This document shows, one piece after another, positions 39,085-51,806 of a stretch of 64,000 nt of DNA. The stretch lies in NCBI GenBank assembly GCA_021464245.1, contig JADCRB010000021.1:2094337-2158336 (forward strand), read 5' to 3'. The stretch's first letter is position 1; the number at the start of each line of letters is the position of its first letter. The notes under the pieces were generated by a model that saw nothing but the letters and a program-made list of their open reading frames with translations, did not search any database and was not told the origin of the DNA. The DNA is from Carallia brachiata (Eukaryota; Streptophyta; Magnoliopsida; Malpighiales; Rhizophoraceae). The translations under genes and the position numbers were made by a program.

Positions 39085-41635
39085 ATGCTGGAAGGTGGTC
39101 ACAAATTTCCTGCAATAATTAGTCTGAACAACTATGATAACAAATATCATGGTTTGTCACAAGGTTTTGCTGAGAATTCCAACATGTCAATTGAAAGCTA
39201 CGAGAGCATGCCCATGAGCATTAATGAGGGGTCTGTTGCGACTAATATAAGTAGTGTTGATTCCAATAATTCTCATACTCGCATGTTGAACCATATAGGA
39301 AAGCCACGTGCTAACAACAACTTCCCTGATGCAAATAGTGGCAATCATAGGGGGAGGGTGAGACATGCTTTAAGTGATGATGCCTTAGCCCATGCTCTAA
39401 TGGATAGCACATACCCGACGGAGGGCCTTCAAAATTTCGATGAGTGGACACTTGATTTGAGGGTGCTTAAAATGGGGCCACCTTTTGCTCAAGGGGCTTT
39501 TGGAAAACTCTATAGGGGTACTTATAATGGTGAGGATGTTGCTGTTAAAATATTAGAGAGGCCTGAAAGTGAACCTGAGCAGGCAAAGTTAATGGAGCAA
39601 CAATTTGAGCAGGAGGTTATGATGTTGGCAACTTTGAAGCATCCCAATATAGTTCGATTTATCGGTGCATGCAGGAAACCCATGGTATGGTGCATAGTTA
39701 CAGAGTATGCTAAAGGAGGTTCTGTGCGTCAGTTTTTGAACAAGCGGCAGATTGGGGCTGTGCCGCTGAAATTGGCAGTCAAACAGGCCTTGGATGTTGC
39801 AAGAGGGATGGCCCATGTTCATGGACGTGGTTTGATTCATAGAGATTTGAAATCTGACAATCTTTTGATTTTTGGGGACAAATCTATCAAAATTGCTGAT
39901 TTTGGGGTTGCTAGAATCGAGGTGCAGACAGAGGGGATGACACCAGAGACAGGAACGTATCGCTGGATGGCACCGTAAGATCTCTAGCCCGAGGTTTGCT
40001 AAATGTCATTCATTCATTGATATGTAGTTTTGCCTTTTATTTTTGTAGGGGGAAAAAAAACCAATTTGAGGTTTTTGTTTTATGTTTTCTTTAACAAATT
40101 TGGATCACTGGATTGTCTTTGCTATTATGCTTGAGACTTTTCATATATAGCTGACAACTGTCAATAGCATTGAATAGAAGTCAAGAATATTGGTGTTTTT
40201 CATTACCCGTATGGATCATGGTTCCTTATTTCTTTTGAATCTCCATGCATGTCATTTGCGTTCTAATGACTTTCCTCCTTGGACACATGCCACTTCCAAT
40301 TGCCTAACAAAATCGTCCAACAACCCGAACCCTTGGGGTCTGGACTGTGGCGGAAAATGACCTCCGGTGAGCTTCAACCTTCCATTGGCCCCAAAAATCA
40401 ATTCCCTAACAATTAGGCGGCTCAACACTCCCAAATTCCAAGTAGCTAAGTGCTTTAAGAACTCTTGTCTCTTTAATCTGCTACACTCTTTGGTTCACGT
40501 TGCATGTAGAAGCTGCATGAATTTTTTAGGTCAACTTCACTCTTAGGGACAGAATCTACTGTCTTGCTGTTGAAGTTAGGAAAGAAAGTTCCAATTACCT
40601 CGGCTAAAATTTATCTGCTGATCAGAGAAGATAGTTTAAATGTCCTTTCAGGGAGAAGTTTGAGAGACCATGGTACATATTTTTCAAGGTTTAAAACACT
40701 CCAATTCCCTTATTAATTTTTTGATCGGAACACACTCAAATGTTGCATATAGCTTTATGTTTTGCCCTTCAGTGTTTGCCATCATACATCAGATTTTGGG
40801 GGCATGCTACCTGTAGCTATGTAAAACACCTCAGGAGCCTCTGACTATAACTGGTTAATTGTGTGTGCTGGCCACAATCTTCCATCAACCCAGTCATGTT
40901 CTCTAGTTGATGACTTAGTAAGTTAAAATATCTGCAATCTGATATTTTTTGTGATTAATGTTGCAGTTATTGCTAATATTGTTTTGTTTTTCCCTATCAT
41001 GATGTTTATTGTTTTCTCTGCGATCCTCAGCTTGTTAACCGAAATTTATACTTTATAGGGCAATAAATTTGAGTGATTCATTGACTTATGTAAATTTCTA
41101 TGTTCATCAAATTAGCTGACTGTTGCCACCTTTATTGGTAATTCAAGTACTCTATGTTGGCAAGTTATAAACAAATGCGTCTTTAACTTTTTCTCATAAA
41201 AGGGGATACAAAGTGCGGAAATTGGATGCGCAAGGTCAGTAAAAAACGAAATTTTTGGTAAATGAGTCAGTGTTTGTATTTATTTGACTCTGCAGGGAAA
41301 TGATACAGCACCGGCCTTACACGCAGAAAGTGGATGTCTATAGCTTTGGGATTGTTCTGTGGGAACTCGTCACAGGAATTGTTCCTTTCCATAACATGAC
41401 AGCAGTGCAGGCGGCGTTTGCAGTTGTCAACAAGGGCGCCCGTCCCACAATCCCCAATGATTGTTTACCTGTTCTTAGCGATATCATGACTCGATGCTGG
41501 GACACCAACCCTGATGTGAGACCACCTTTTGCCGAGGTCGTGAAGATGCTTGAGGTTGCCGAGTTAGAGGTTGTGACCACCGTCAGGAAGGCTCGTTTCA
41601 GATGTTGCATGGCTGTACCCATGACATTGGACTGA
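39085..41635 (+). CDS. Raf-like protein kinase of the At2g24360/At4g31170 group
   Basis: Two coding exons, 39085-39974 and 41296-41635, join in phase within the APE motif and give an intact 409-residue kinase. The N-terminal 110 residues are serine/asparagine-rich and hydrophilic, then comes the group-specific [22 protein letters not shown] segment. The kinase domain has the glycine loop (GAFGKLYRG), the catalytic lysine in [17 protein letters not shown], the activation segment [14 protein letters not shown] and the [11 protein letters not shown] region. It ends with the conserved KARFRCC tail. The length matches the Arabidopsis relatives (about 410). These are soluble Raf-like (MAPKKK-related) serine/threonine-tyrosine kinases; the substrate is not known from sequence. 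The intron is 1.3 kb. Start chosen because it is the first ATG after the splice acceptor and matches the family length. Confidence 0.93.
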
Positions 41636-42595
41636 TTTCACAGCGCAGGGGAGAAAAATTGTATTAGGACATAGGAAGAGAGGGAAAAAGAAGAGAGTAA
41701 ATGGGATAAGAAGAAGCAAAGAGGCAGAAGGAGCTGATGTGCTTAGCATTGTTTGTGAATTTATCATATCAGGTTCAGGTCTTTGTTGTCGAATTCTAAG
41801 ATAGCGAATGAAGAGAGGTGCTGAGAGCGGTTGGTTTTTTTTTTTTGGTTTTAGGCAAAGAAGAGGGGGGGGGGGGGGGGGGATGGGGTAATTGTCTAAT
41901 TTTTAATTGGTGGACACAGGTTGCTTCAATTAAATCAATAGTGGTTAAGGAGGTGATTTATGATTTGTGCATAAATATTTATTCTGTGCCGCCCAAAATA
42001 GCCATCTGTTGCTTCTTCCCTTGTTGGTTTACGGGTTTCCAAATAAATCCATACAGATACGTGGGTATTGGAGCTCTTTTTATCTGGGTCAGTATTGGTT
42101 AATAATACTCTATATGTCTATATATGAATACATGTGAAAAGAATAAAATAAAAAAAGAGAAGAAAAAGATAAGGGAAAAGAATATTATAACCCAAAGCGA
42201 AAAGAGTGATCAAACAGGGAATCTAACATATGCTGTGATTATTTGCCTATGGGAATTCTGTAACGCCGTTTGGTTGTGGTTTTGTGGTTTTGAAATTAAA
42301 GACAGGTTAGTTTATAGGACGACGTGTAAGGAATTGACAAAGACTAGAGTAGCGAAGAAGTTTTTGCCATTATAACTGGCAAAATGATTCTTTGATGGTT
42401 ATGGAAAATTCGTAAAAGCCTTAAATTCAAGATTCCTAGGTGATTATGGCTTTCTCAGCGGCCGTGAGCAAAGGAAAATGTGCAGTGGTTAGTTCAGGCT
42501 ATTGAATCCTTTTGAAAGCAGCTTGATTTTCAGACCAGGAAAATGCCTAGCAGCTTGATTTTCAAACCATAAAAAACTGTAAGCCGGTCGCTGGT
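41636..42595. other. Convergent spacer between the kinase and RRM genes
   Basis: Should hold the kinase 3' UTR on the left and the RRM-gene 3' UTR on the right. It contains an 18-base G run (41865-41882). No further gene seen. Confidence 0.55.
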
Positions 42596-45500
42596 TCACG
42601 ATCTCTGCTCCCTGCGGGAGGTGGAGACTGGCTTTCCTGCCCTTTTGACCTACATCAACACATCAATGCCTTATACAACACAGCAAAAGTAAGTGGCTTT
42701 GCCATCCAAATCACGTCTTCACACATAAGAAAAGTGCATGATATATACCATTTCACCATCGTCTAGCATTGTTCTTGGGTGTGTCCCTCACGCTGCTAAT
42801 ATTTCTTTCTTTCTTTTTTTTTAACCTTTTTGCTTTTTAAACATTTCTGTTTGTTTTCTTTGAATTTTTTCATAACTTCAGAATTCTAGAATTTTTTTTC
42901 TCCCTCTTCTTGTAGAAAATTTCACCTCAATCTATTATCTATTAGACGGACCAGATATGATTCAACTCCTACTTACAGTTGAACTCACGAAGGACCAAAG
43001 AGATACAAGTCAATTGAATAAAGAATTATTTATCAACTAAGACAATATCATGTGATGCGTGATGTCCCATGCAAAGCCCCATAGCATGATCATAAATGTT
43101 AGGATCGTGTGCTCTTTTGAGTATGTTTGGATGTGCCCCCATAATTGAGTAATTTGTGCAGTCCATTTAGTTTGCCAAGAACGGGCTGTGGAAATGGATA
43201 TTTCAATGTTTGCTTTGCAAGAAACAGTTTACAAAGGAATGATATAGGCTGCAGGCGCACCCAGGTATGCAGCAATTACGTTCAGAAGAACAGAAAAAAT
43301 AACAACTAACCCTTATTGTCCGAGTGAAAAACAGTGTCCCATTTAACGCCAATGCTTTGTCTGCTGAGTCCTTGCTGGCAAATGTCACGTAAGCAGACCT
43401 GGGAGCCAAAGTTAACGTTCAATTACTCCAGCTTTTAATAAGAGTGTAAGAATGACGGATAATTCTTACATAAGAGTAAGACAGTAGGCCAAACAAACAG
43501 ATACCCCATTCGCGTAGCAATATCATTCAGTTTAATAACTCTGGCGACAGCTCCACACTTGGAGAAGTACGACATTATGGCTTCTCTGGTGGCTGCAACG
43601 TGAACCTGGTGTTTAACCATCCCCCAGCAGTCCAGCCCGCCCAGAAGGAATAAAAAAAATACAAAAGGTTCATACGGAGCCTGTCTCAATAAGGAATAAT
43701 AGAACTAAAGAAATATGGTGACGGGAATGCATCCATTAAGCTGACCACTATTTTCAGTTTTTTTTGTCCCCTTTAAAGCAGCAGAGAACTGACTACAACT
43801 AAGTGAAGAGGGAAAAGTTAATTATTGCAACAATGTACAGATAGCACCAACACAAATCATGACTATGAAAATGCACGCAGTAATGACTGCACAAATATGA
43901 TATATTTAGTGCCAGTAAGTTTTGTTAAAAGAATTTTAAAACCCACGTCAAGATAATCATTTTGGAAATTTCCATGTCATCAAGAACTATAACGGACAAA
44001 AAATACATTAACAGGGCACGAAAATATACTTCTACTATCCTAATGAGCTAGAATGGCAAACACGGTGGTAAAATAAGCCATCAAATAAGACTGCTGGGGA
44101 TAAACAAATTCCAATTCTAATAATAGAACCGCAGAACAAATAGGACTTAGTGCCTTTCCAGCTTCTAATGTAAGCAAGCTACCCATAACTACTCATGATC
44201 ATATGATGATAGTTCTTTATAATTTCAAAACTTCCATCACATCTGCGCTAATAATTCCTCGTATGCAAAATCCAAATGCCTAACAACTCAAAATTAGTAC
44301 ACTCAATAATCCACAGAGATGAAATGCACTGCATGCTGCACCATTTCATGCAGTTACAGCAAGGAGTTAAGAGTTGCATTCGCACACGTAAAGTGTAGAT
44401 AGAGAACAACAAAGATGTTATCATTTTTACATTTGTAACAACTACAGTTCGTGACTCAGCATCTTCCTGAGAATGACCAAAGAAACCTGCACAAGTAAAT
44501 GCAAATTTAGGTTGCTAATTTTGCAAGCAAGTGAGCAACTACATTAAAGCCAGGAAACACAAAAGATAGGTCCACTGGAGAAGGATGTGGCTGGTTTGAA
44601 TAAATTCTAGTTTAACTATTGCAAACCAATAGAAGCCTTGGCTGTAATAAACAAAATTAAATCCAATTTGCTTCTTCCAGTCAGTTAACAATTGACAAGT
44701 TTTAGGCATCTGAATCAAGATACCTCCTAGTGCGGATGATCCAAAAACAAAATATGAGTTCAAATGGTTTAGCATCAAGGATTAAACAAAATATGGACAA
44801 GGGGAATTCTTCACTCGGCATGGCCAATTAAATGTCAAAATTACTAGGCAAGAAAATGGTACCTAAAGCTGTTCGCTTCAGCTAATCATTTGGAGTAGTC
44901 AATAAAATTAAACTCAACCTAGTGGAATGCCAAATTTCCAGGAAAAAAAAAAAAGGGTTTTCCAGTGTCCTTGCTTTTTCTTCAAGGCAACCACATTCGG
45001 CTTTGCTTACCTCTTGGTTGCATAAGCAAATATATGTGTTGGAATATAACATATGATCCATGTCTTGGGCCTCACCTAATAGCTTAAGCTTTTAGGTGGA
45101 ATGGTTTTATGACATAGTAACAGCCTTCATGACTTGGTAATCATGAGTTCAAATCCCGCTATGCTCACATTTAATTTTGAATTAATTATGAATTTTGTGG
45201 TTTGTTCATATTTAAGGCCCAAGTAAGCCTAGTTTGTGCATGCTTCCAGCCCAAGTGAGTTGGACTTTCACGTGAGGAGGCGTGTTGGAATATAACATAT
45301 GATCCATATCTTGGGCCTCACCTAATAGCTTAAGCTTTTAGGTGGAATAGTTTCATGACAATATGGTTTTCTCACTTCTCATACATATGTTCCTAATATT
45401 TGCAACCAAGATGTTCTTTATCTGTGCCCTCTTTTTGACCACCTTTCATTATGCACCAAAGAGCTCAAATGGAAAGTTTCGATGGAAAAGAGTTAGAAGG

Positions 45501-48500
45501 GGAAGTTTTAATGAAATCTCATTTTGAGATGACAGCAGCAGAAATTGTGGGAGGAGGAACAGTCAGCCTCCTGAGGAAGATACATTGGAAGGTCTGTGCT
45601 CGAAGAAGAATTGCATTTTTCACACTGAAGGTCAACTGGGAAAGAAATTTGATGTCAGATAATCTTAAAGAAAAGGGGGGCAAAAAACTTCAGTGAATGG
45701 GATTTATTATAAATAATGCAAGTCAGAAGTACACAATTTAAATGTCCTCATTGCAGCTTTGGAACACTGGAAACAAAGATGGCGTGTAGAGAAGTTCATG
45801 GGCCTTGTCGCCTTGAATGACTTAAGTCAGTTAAAAGTTCAAACAGAAAACATTAAAGAGAAATGCACAAAGAAGCTCCAACAGACATTTTCAATAAGAA
45901 GGCAATAACCCTGCAACTTACTGCATTTTGTTTTCTTACTGGAGCTAAACAGCAAGCTCTGATCCTGACCTCTTACATTCTCTTGGAGCCTGAGAATTTC
46001 TGTTTCCATTTGGTGCAATTTCAGTTTCATGTCCATCAATTGCTGCATCAAAATTTCAAAATCACAAAAAGCCTTCTGCATCATCGTATATGAAGATTAG
46101 TTATATAAAAATATAAAAATTCAGTCTTTTACTTACAGCTTGCATGGGGTTGATGCCACCAGTTGCAATATTTCCATCACCTTTAGAAGTTTGTTTCACA
46201 GTCAGAGGGACAACAGCAGAGATTGGTCCCTCTGTATAATCTGAGGACCCAGCAGTCAACTTTTCTTGAGGAATTTTGTTCGATCTCGAGCTAGTCAACG
46301 CATCAGAGGTAGATCCATAGTTTTGGCGTTTCAACCTTTCAGCTTGAGAATAAACAGCATTCTCAAACAGTGCATTGTTATCTTTTTCAGGCAACAATGC
46401 TCTGTACTCAGATGACCTCTCGTCAGCCACAGAATAAGAAATGCCAGCAGAATGTGGATTTAAATCACTGAATTGTCTCTTCCGATCAACACCACTCCCT
46501 TTAGGTTTGATGTCCAAATTTTCTGATAATCTACTGCAATATTTTCGTTCTTCAAGTGACTGCAAAAATTTGTTATGTTCATTACATCGCCAGTTATGCT
46601 TAAGTGTTTCCCTTTCTGTATTCTCAACATCATTGAGATTAACATTCACACAATTCCTAGGTTCTGATAGCCTTCCCAATCTGTCCCAAACATTGGTTTG
46701 ATGCAGTTTGGCGTGTTGATTGACTGTGGCCCCGGCCGCTCTTGAGAAAAGCCTAAGTGTTTCCCTTTCTGTATTCTCAACATCATTGAGATTAACATTC
46801 ACACAATTCCTAGGTTCTGATAGCCTTCCCAATCTGTCCCAAACATTGGTTTGATGCAGCTTGGCGTGTTGATTGAGTATGGCCCCGGCTGCTCTTGAGA
46901 AAAGCCTCCTTCCAGCAACATTTTCAGCTAGAGAACACTTAAAATGAGCGCTTCCTACGCAAGTAAATAAATAAAAATAAATGTGTGTGTGAGAGAGAGA
47001 GAGAGAGAGAACAAGTTAGAATCAGGTTTTGGTGATTATTATCTAACAGTATATAGCTATCCCATATAGTAAAATATATTACTTTACACAAATTCTCAGT
47101 TCCTGGTGTGGTCCAGGCATTGCAAGCATTTCATGCAGGCAACGGTGAGAGTTTTGATTCTTTGTACATAGCAGGGGCAACATGACAATATAAGAGAGGC
47201 AGAGATGCCCTATGCAAAAGAAATTAAAGTTATAGACAATCATAGAATTACAATGGAGGACAAATTGCAGGCAGTAAGTCTTTCTCCAATGACACTAAGA
47301 TTAATATACAGCACGCCTGAGAAGATATTCAAAGAAGCTTTCTCAGTTATCAAGCAGAAAACCTGACGTGAAAGCTAATTGAGCTTGCTGATAATAGGCT
47401 ATGCAGCACGCAACTAATGAATTAGATACAACATCGGCACGAGAAGTAAACATGAAAGAAACATGAAGAAGCTTACTTTGGTGAACCTTCTTATGCTGCA
47501 TGCTTTTCTCACTGCCATCAGGACTGCGTTCCTGGGAACTGCAGTTTAAGGACTCATTGTGCTCATTTTCTGATGAGTGGAACTTTCTTTCTAGAGATAT
47601 ATCATTTTTGAGCATTGAATCCTCAATGTCATCCTCATAAGAAGTCAGTAAGGAAAACATATGACTGCCCTGAAGGCATTCAGAAACTTCCTCATCATCT
47701 ACTAGACTGTGAGCAGGTTCACATGCCTGGGAAAGAACAGGCAATCAACTTACCATTTCTTGAAAACAGATTTAAGAGCATGAGGAGAACATAAAGACAT
47801 CAAGCAATTACTGGTAACAGGTCATCCCTACTGCCATGAGCATGGCTTGAACTGCATTATACCTGCTTGTTTTTAGTAGTATTATTGTCACTGGAAATGA
47901 CACCAGCAAAATTTTGAATGTCTGATGCACCCGTTGTTGCAGTTGAATTCTCAACATTTTCAGAAATAAAATCCCATAACCTAAACAATCATACAAAAAT
48001 TTTGTTTAGCAACCTACGCATGTATGAGAAAATATATAACAGTGTGTTGTCGAAAAGAGTTAAGGTATGGCTGCAAAACGGAGAAGAGTCATCATTACCA
48101 GGACACAAATTCCTTACTCCTTTCACGAAAAAAGGGCTCCAGCTCTCTCGCTGCTTGGTTTTGGCTCTTGCCGTTTGATATTAGCACAATAATGTACTCC
48201 TAAGGAGGAGTATTAGTATTTAAGAAAAATGAGACATCAACAACCAGCGTGAAGGATGCAACGACAACAAGAAGAAAACAAATTTAAATTGAATGAATCT
48301 TTTCTTTTTCTTATATAATTTTTTTGACGTTGTACTTTGAAATCACTGTTACTGGATAATAAGACCTCAAGAGGAAGGCGAGGAATGACCTACTAGTTTG
48401 ATCCAAACTCTTTAAATTCTGAATTTGAACTTTAGAGGAACTAATTCGTGGTGCAAACATAATAGAATAACGGAGGAAAAGAAACAATTAAACTTAAAAA

Positions 48501-50228
48501 GGCGACAGTTTTAGGAGAGACATCATCCAAATTACTTTAAAATTAAAAAAAAAAAAAAAAAAAAAGGGGAAGACGTAAGTAGGAGAGACATCATCACCCA
48601 AATTGCAATCAAAAAACTGAAGGGGCAAATGATTATGCTACAATAATGAGATTGCTAAACAAGCCAGATCTAAAAAGGGGGAATGAAATCTCCACCGCGC
48701 CCATTCACGATGGTTCCGCATTCAATTCACTGTGTATGTTATGGAAACCAAGGACCACTGTTCAGTTACCACCATTTCACCGGGATTTTTTTGTTTTTTT
48801 TTGTTGTTAAGACACTTCATCATGCATCTTGGATGAACTTATGAGGGGAAATAATTTTTTTCATTTAACAAAAAAAAAAAGTGGAAATAATTTTCTATTA
48901 AATTGATTCATGATTTTTCGTTCTGGCCGGTCACTCCCTCCCTCGCCCTCGCCCCTATGTATATGTCATCCGGGAGCTTAGTGTTTGGATTTGGGGTCTA
49001 TGACAAGAATCTTACGAAAGTCCAAAGAGGACGAATCAGAGAACTGGACCGGAGTGGGCATGGAGACATTTTTTTTCTTTTGTTTTGTAAAAATAGATTT
49101 ATTTTCCATTCCTATTTCCTCTGCCAAATAAACGCCTGCTTGCAGAGAGAGGAACTTATATCCGGAACAAGGGACAAAAAAAATACAAAGCTTAGGAGGA
49201 ACTTGACCAAAAAGAGACGGTAAATAAGAGAAGAGATGAATCCAGGTGGGGAGAGGAGAGTTAATGAATCAAATCTCCCAAAACTAGCATAAATCTGATG
49301 CGCAGTACTTAATAATATTTTTCTTCCAAATTATTTATTGCTATTATCTTTGTATGTATGATATACATACATATATAATATATATATATATATATATGTA
49401 TAAATATATGAATCTTCACTTCATGTGTACTGTAGTCTAGTGTCTTCTTCCTCAACAATGAATCATGCAACGGGCAAATAAAAAATTAAAAAAAATATAG
49501 AATAACGTTCTCATAAGACAATAGAAACATGCGGTACGACACCAACCAAACAGACAGAAATAATCAAACAATTAATATTTAAATAGATAGCAAGCAGGAA
49601 TGAGGAAACAATATGAAATTTGCTTTGAAAGAGGAAGAGGAAATCAAAAGAGGGCAATGAGCCAATGAAGCAATGATGAATATATGCTAGCTAGCGCGGT
49701 ACCTTTTCTTCTTTCTTTTCCTTTCTCCTGGAGAATATTATTTATTCATTTGTTTAAAATATAGAAAAAAAGAAAAGAAAAGAAAGAAAGCCGTTGGAAG
49801 CGAAGATAATCCAAAAACATAAAGATCTAATTAAACCAATTAAAAATAAAATAAAATGAAGCCACAGTTTTTTTTTCTTGTTGATTTTTTTTTATATATA
49901 ATTATATATATAAAAGAAAAAAGCAAACTAATCCACAAACAAACGATAACTAGTGAAGAGAATAAGAAGGAAGCAGCAATTTCATTAAAATATAATGAAG
50001 GGGAAAGAAAAGAAAAAAAATAAAGGAAAGAAATAAGGGGAAGGAAGAAGAAGAAGAAGAAGAAGAAGAAGAAGGAGGACTTACGGAGAGAACGTTGATG
50101 GTATCGTCAGGAGGAAGAGGGTGTGCAAGGAAGCGAAGAAGCTTTTCTGAAACGGATTCTTTTATTAGCTTTTTTTGGCTTTCGCTTAATACCAGTAGTA
50201 GTCGTACTGCTCCTTCCTGCTCCGCCAT
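42596..50228 (-). CDS. RNA-binding protein with PWI-like N-terminus, coiled coil and RRM
   Basis: Ten coding exons: 50085-50228, 48099-48199, 47863-47980, 47477-47726, 46137-46954, 45970-46075, 44431-44486, 43505-43605, 43311-43398 and 42596-42649. All phases agree and give an intact 611-residue protein. Residues 1-100 resemble the helical PWI-like N-terminal domain of Nab2/ZC3H14-type nuclear poly(A) RNA-binding proteins (DTINVLSEYIIVLISNGKSQ, FVSWLWDFI). A long disordered serine-rich middle follows, then a short coiled coil (MKLKLHQMETEILRLQEN). A C-terminal RRM has RNP2 VVVTNV and RNP1 GSAYVTF, and the protein ends with a basic VKRAGKPVS tail. I recall a similar Arabidopsis protein, At3g12640, but this was not checked. 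A likely role is nuclear mRNA processing (inference). The largest exon contains a 51-codon tandem duplication, and the intron between exons 6 and 7 holds a TRIM element. Confidence 0.85.
45037..45360 (+). mobile_element. TRIM retroelement, 324 bp, with 78-bp LTRs
   Basis: Two 78-base direct repeats, 45037-45114 and 45283-45360, each begin TGTTGG and end GACA and differ at three positions. Directly after the first is a degenerate primer-binding site (tagtaacagcc, compare tggtatcagagc for initiator-Met tRNA). Directly before the second is a purine-rich tract (gtgaggaggcg). The element is flanked by a perfect 5-base duplication ATATG at 45032-45036 and 45361-45365. There is no coding capacity. 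This is the defining structure of a terminal-repeat retrotransposon in miniature. It sits in the intron between exons 6 and 7 of the RRM gene; its orientation follows the PBS-to-polypurine order, so it is antisense to the gene. Confidence 0.85.
46601..46906 (-). repeat. 153-bp tandem duplication inside a coding exon (2 copies)
   Basis: 46601-46753 and 46754-46906 are adjacent copies differing at only four positions (about 97% identical). The period of 153 is a multiple of three, so the RRM protein carries two nearly identical 51-residue units (RLFSRAAGA... to ...DVENTERETL) and the frame is kept. Confidence 0.93.
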
Positions 50229-51538
50229 TTCTCTTTCTTTTTCTCTCTGTAGACTACTATGTCCTCCGCTCTTTTCTCTATTCTCTATTCCCTATTCTAA
50301 TTCTGTTTCTTCTTCTCTAGCCAGTACGTAGTAAAGTGGTAGTGGCTAGTTGGTTAGTGTAAGCTCAACATACATTAATTCGCCATTAGCTTTCTAAATC
50401 ACAGCCTGTGGAGTACAGTACACTGCACGCTCTCTGTGTGAGTGTGTGAGTGCGCGCGTGGAACCACGCTCTTTCTTGCTATATATTGCTAAATGCTAAA
50501 AGAGAGATGTGCGTGTGTTTTGTTCTCTCTCACTCTCTGTGTACAATAACAGAATTAGTGTAGTGTGCCTGTGTGCATAGAGAAGGAGAGTGAAAGAGAA
50601 AGAAAGCGCTGCCAGCCCTCGTCTGCGCCAAGTGCCAGTCAGCAGTACCAACAACGGAAAGAGACGAGAGTTTTTTTTTTTTTTTTTAATTTGGATTTTT
50701 TGTTTTCCGTTAGCAGGCCTACTGAATCCTGACTTGCTTGTTGAAATAAGAAAGAGAATGGTTGGCTCCTTTCCCTCCTTACGGGAATGGAACCCATGCC
50801 TTTGACATGAGAAGATGATATCCTAACCACTGGACGCAGTTTATTTGTTAAAATTAGTCGACAACTATTCTTTCTCCTTTTCAGAAGTATCAAATTATAC
50901 TATGGTGAAGATATGTAGGAGAGGTCTTGTGGAAAAATATATTTTCTATAAACCTTATTTTCTACTTTTAAAATTAGAATTCAAGACTTAATCAGCCAGC
51001 CGTAAGGGAGAATTAACCTTTTTTTTAATTATTAGAAGGTACAATAAGCCATAAACTATAATTACCTTTTTATTTTTATAAATTTTACACTATCTCTTAC
51101 CAGAATTATAATTTAAGATCTTTAAAATAAAAATTTAAACTAACTTACAGTAGTTGGGCCGGGCTGATAAAGGTAGGGCCTACTACATAAGTAGTTAGGC
51201 CGATAGAGGCCAGACCCTGATCTTCCTCACACGAACTATTAGTTTAGTAGGCAGGCCAGCCTATCGACACTAATCATTCGGCAGATGGGAAGGGCGGGGA
51301 AAGAGAACGTCGCATAACCCAAATAAAAAAATTATTTATATTATGATAATAATAGTATTTATTATTATTTATTTATTAATATTATTATTAATTATAAGGG
51401 AAATATTAGGAGCATTTAGAAAATATAATTTTTAAAAAATATTTTAGGTTTAGTATTTAGTTTTAAAAAATATTTTTTAATATTTTTTTAAAATTTAAAT
51501 TTATTTATTTACAACTAGTTTATTGGTATTTTTCATGT

Positions 51539-51569
<31 letters not shown>

Positions 51570-51806
51570 CATGTCCTCTTAACGAAACTGTCATTGTAAA
51601 ATGATGATGGGATCATGGGAATGCGATAGGCTGATGAAGAAAGACATTCAAACTCGATAGGTTGATGAAGAAAGACATTCAAAGTTTCAAACTCTCCAAA
51701 GTCAGCACAAGGGAAGACACTATCCCCCTTAACTCCAAGTCCCACACTCCACAATTCTCAACGCACGCAGTCACGCAGTAGTAGGGAAAGAGAGAGAGAG
51801 AGGGAG
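50229..51806. other. Divergent spacer between the RRM gene and NADK3
   Basis: Holds both promoters. The RRM-gene side has pyrimidine-rich leader DNA, a TG/GTGT-rich stretch near 50430-50460, and a tRNA-like sequence at 50778-50840. Farther right is a 29-base T run flanked by a duplicated tttcatgtcc. A GAGA run at 51789-51802 sits just before the NADK3 start. No other coding region is supportable. Confidence 0.55.
50778..50840 (-). other. tRNA-like sequence (probable pseudogene)
   Basis: On the minus strand, gcgtccagtggttaggata resembles the A box and D arm of tRNA-Glu genes, and gggttccattcccg resembles a T arm and B box with one mismatch in the loop. The spacing is right, but the segments that should pair as the acceptor stem do not match, and the anticodon arm is poor. 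I read it as a decayed tRNA or a SINE head rather than a working gene. Confidence 0.3.

Noticed and set aside
43203..43310. Continuation of the RRM frame past the ninth exon into a cysteine-rich tail
   Set aside because: A good donor (AGG|gttagt) lies at the end of the RRM. A matching in-phase exon at 42596-42649 (VKRAGKPVS..) is the natural basic tail, so the cysteine-rich read-through is intron.
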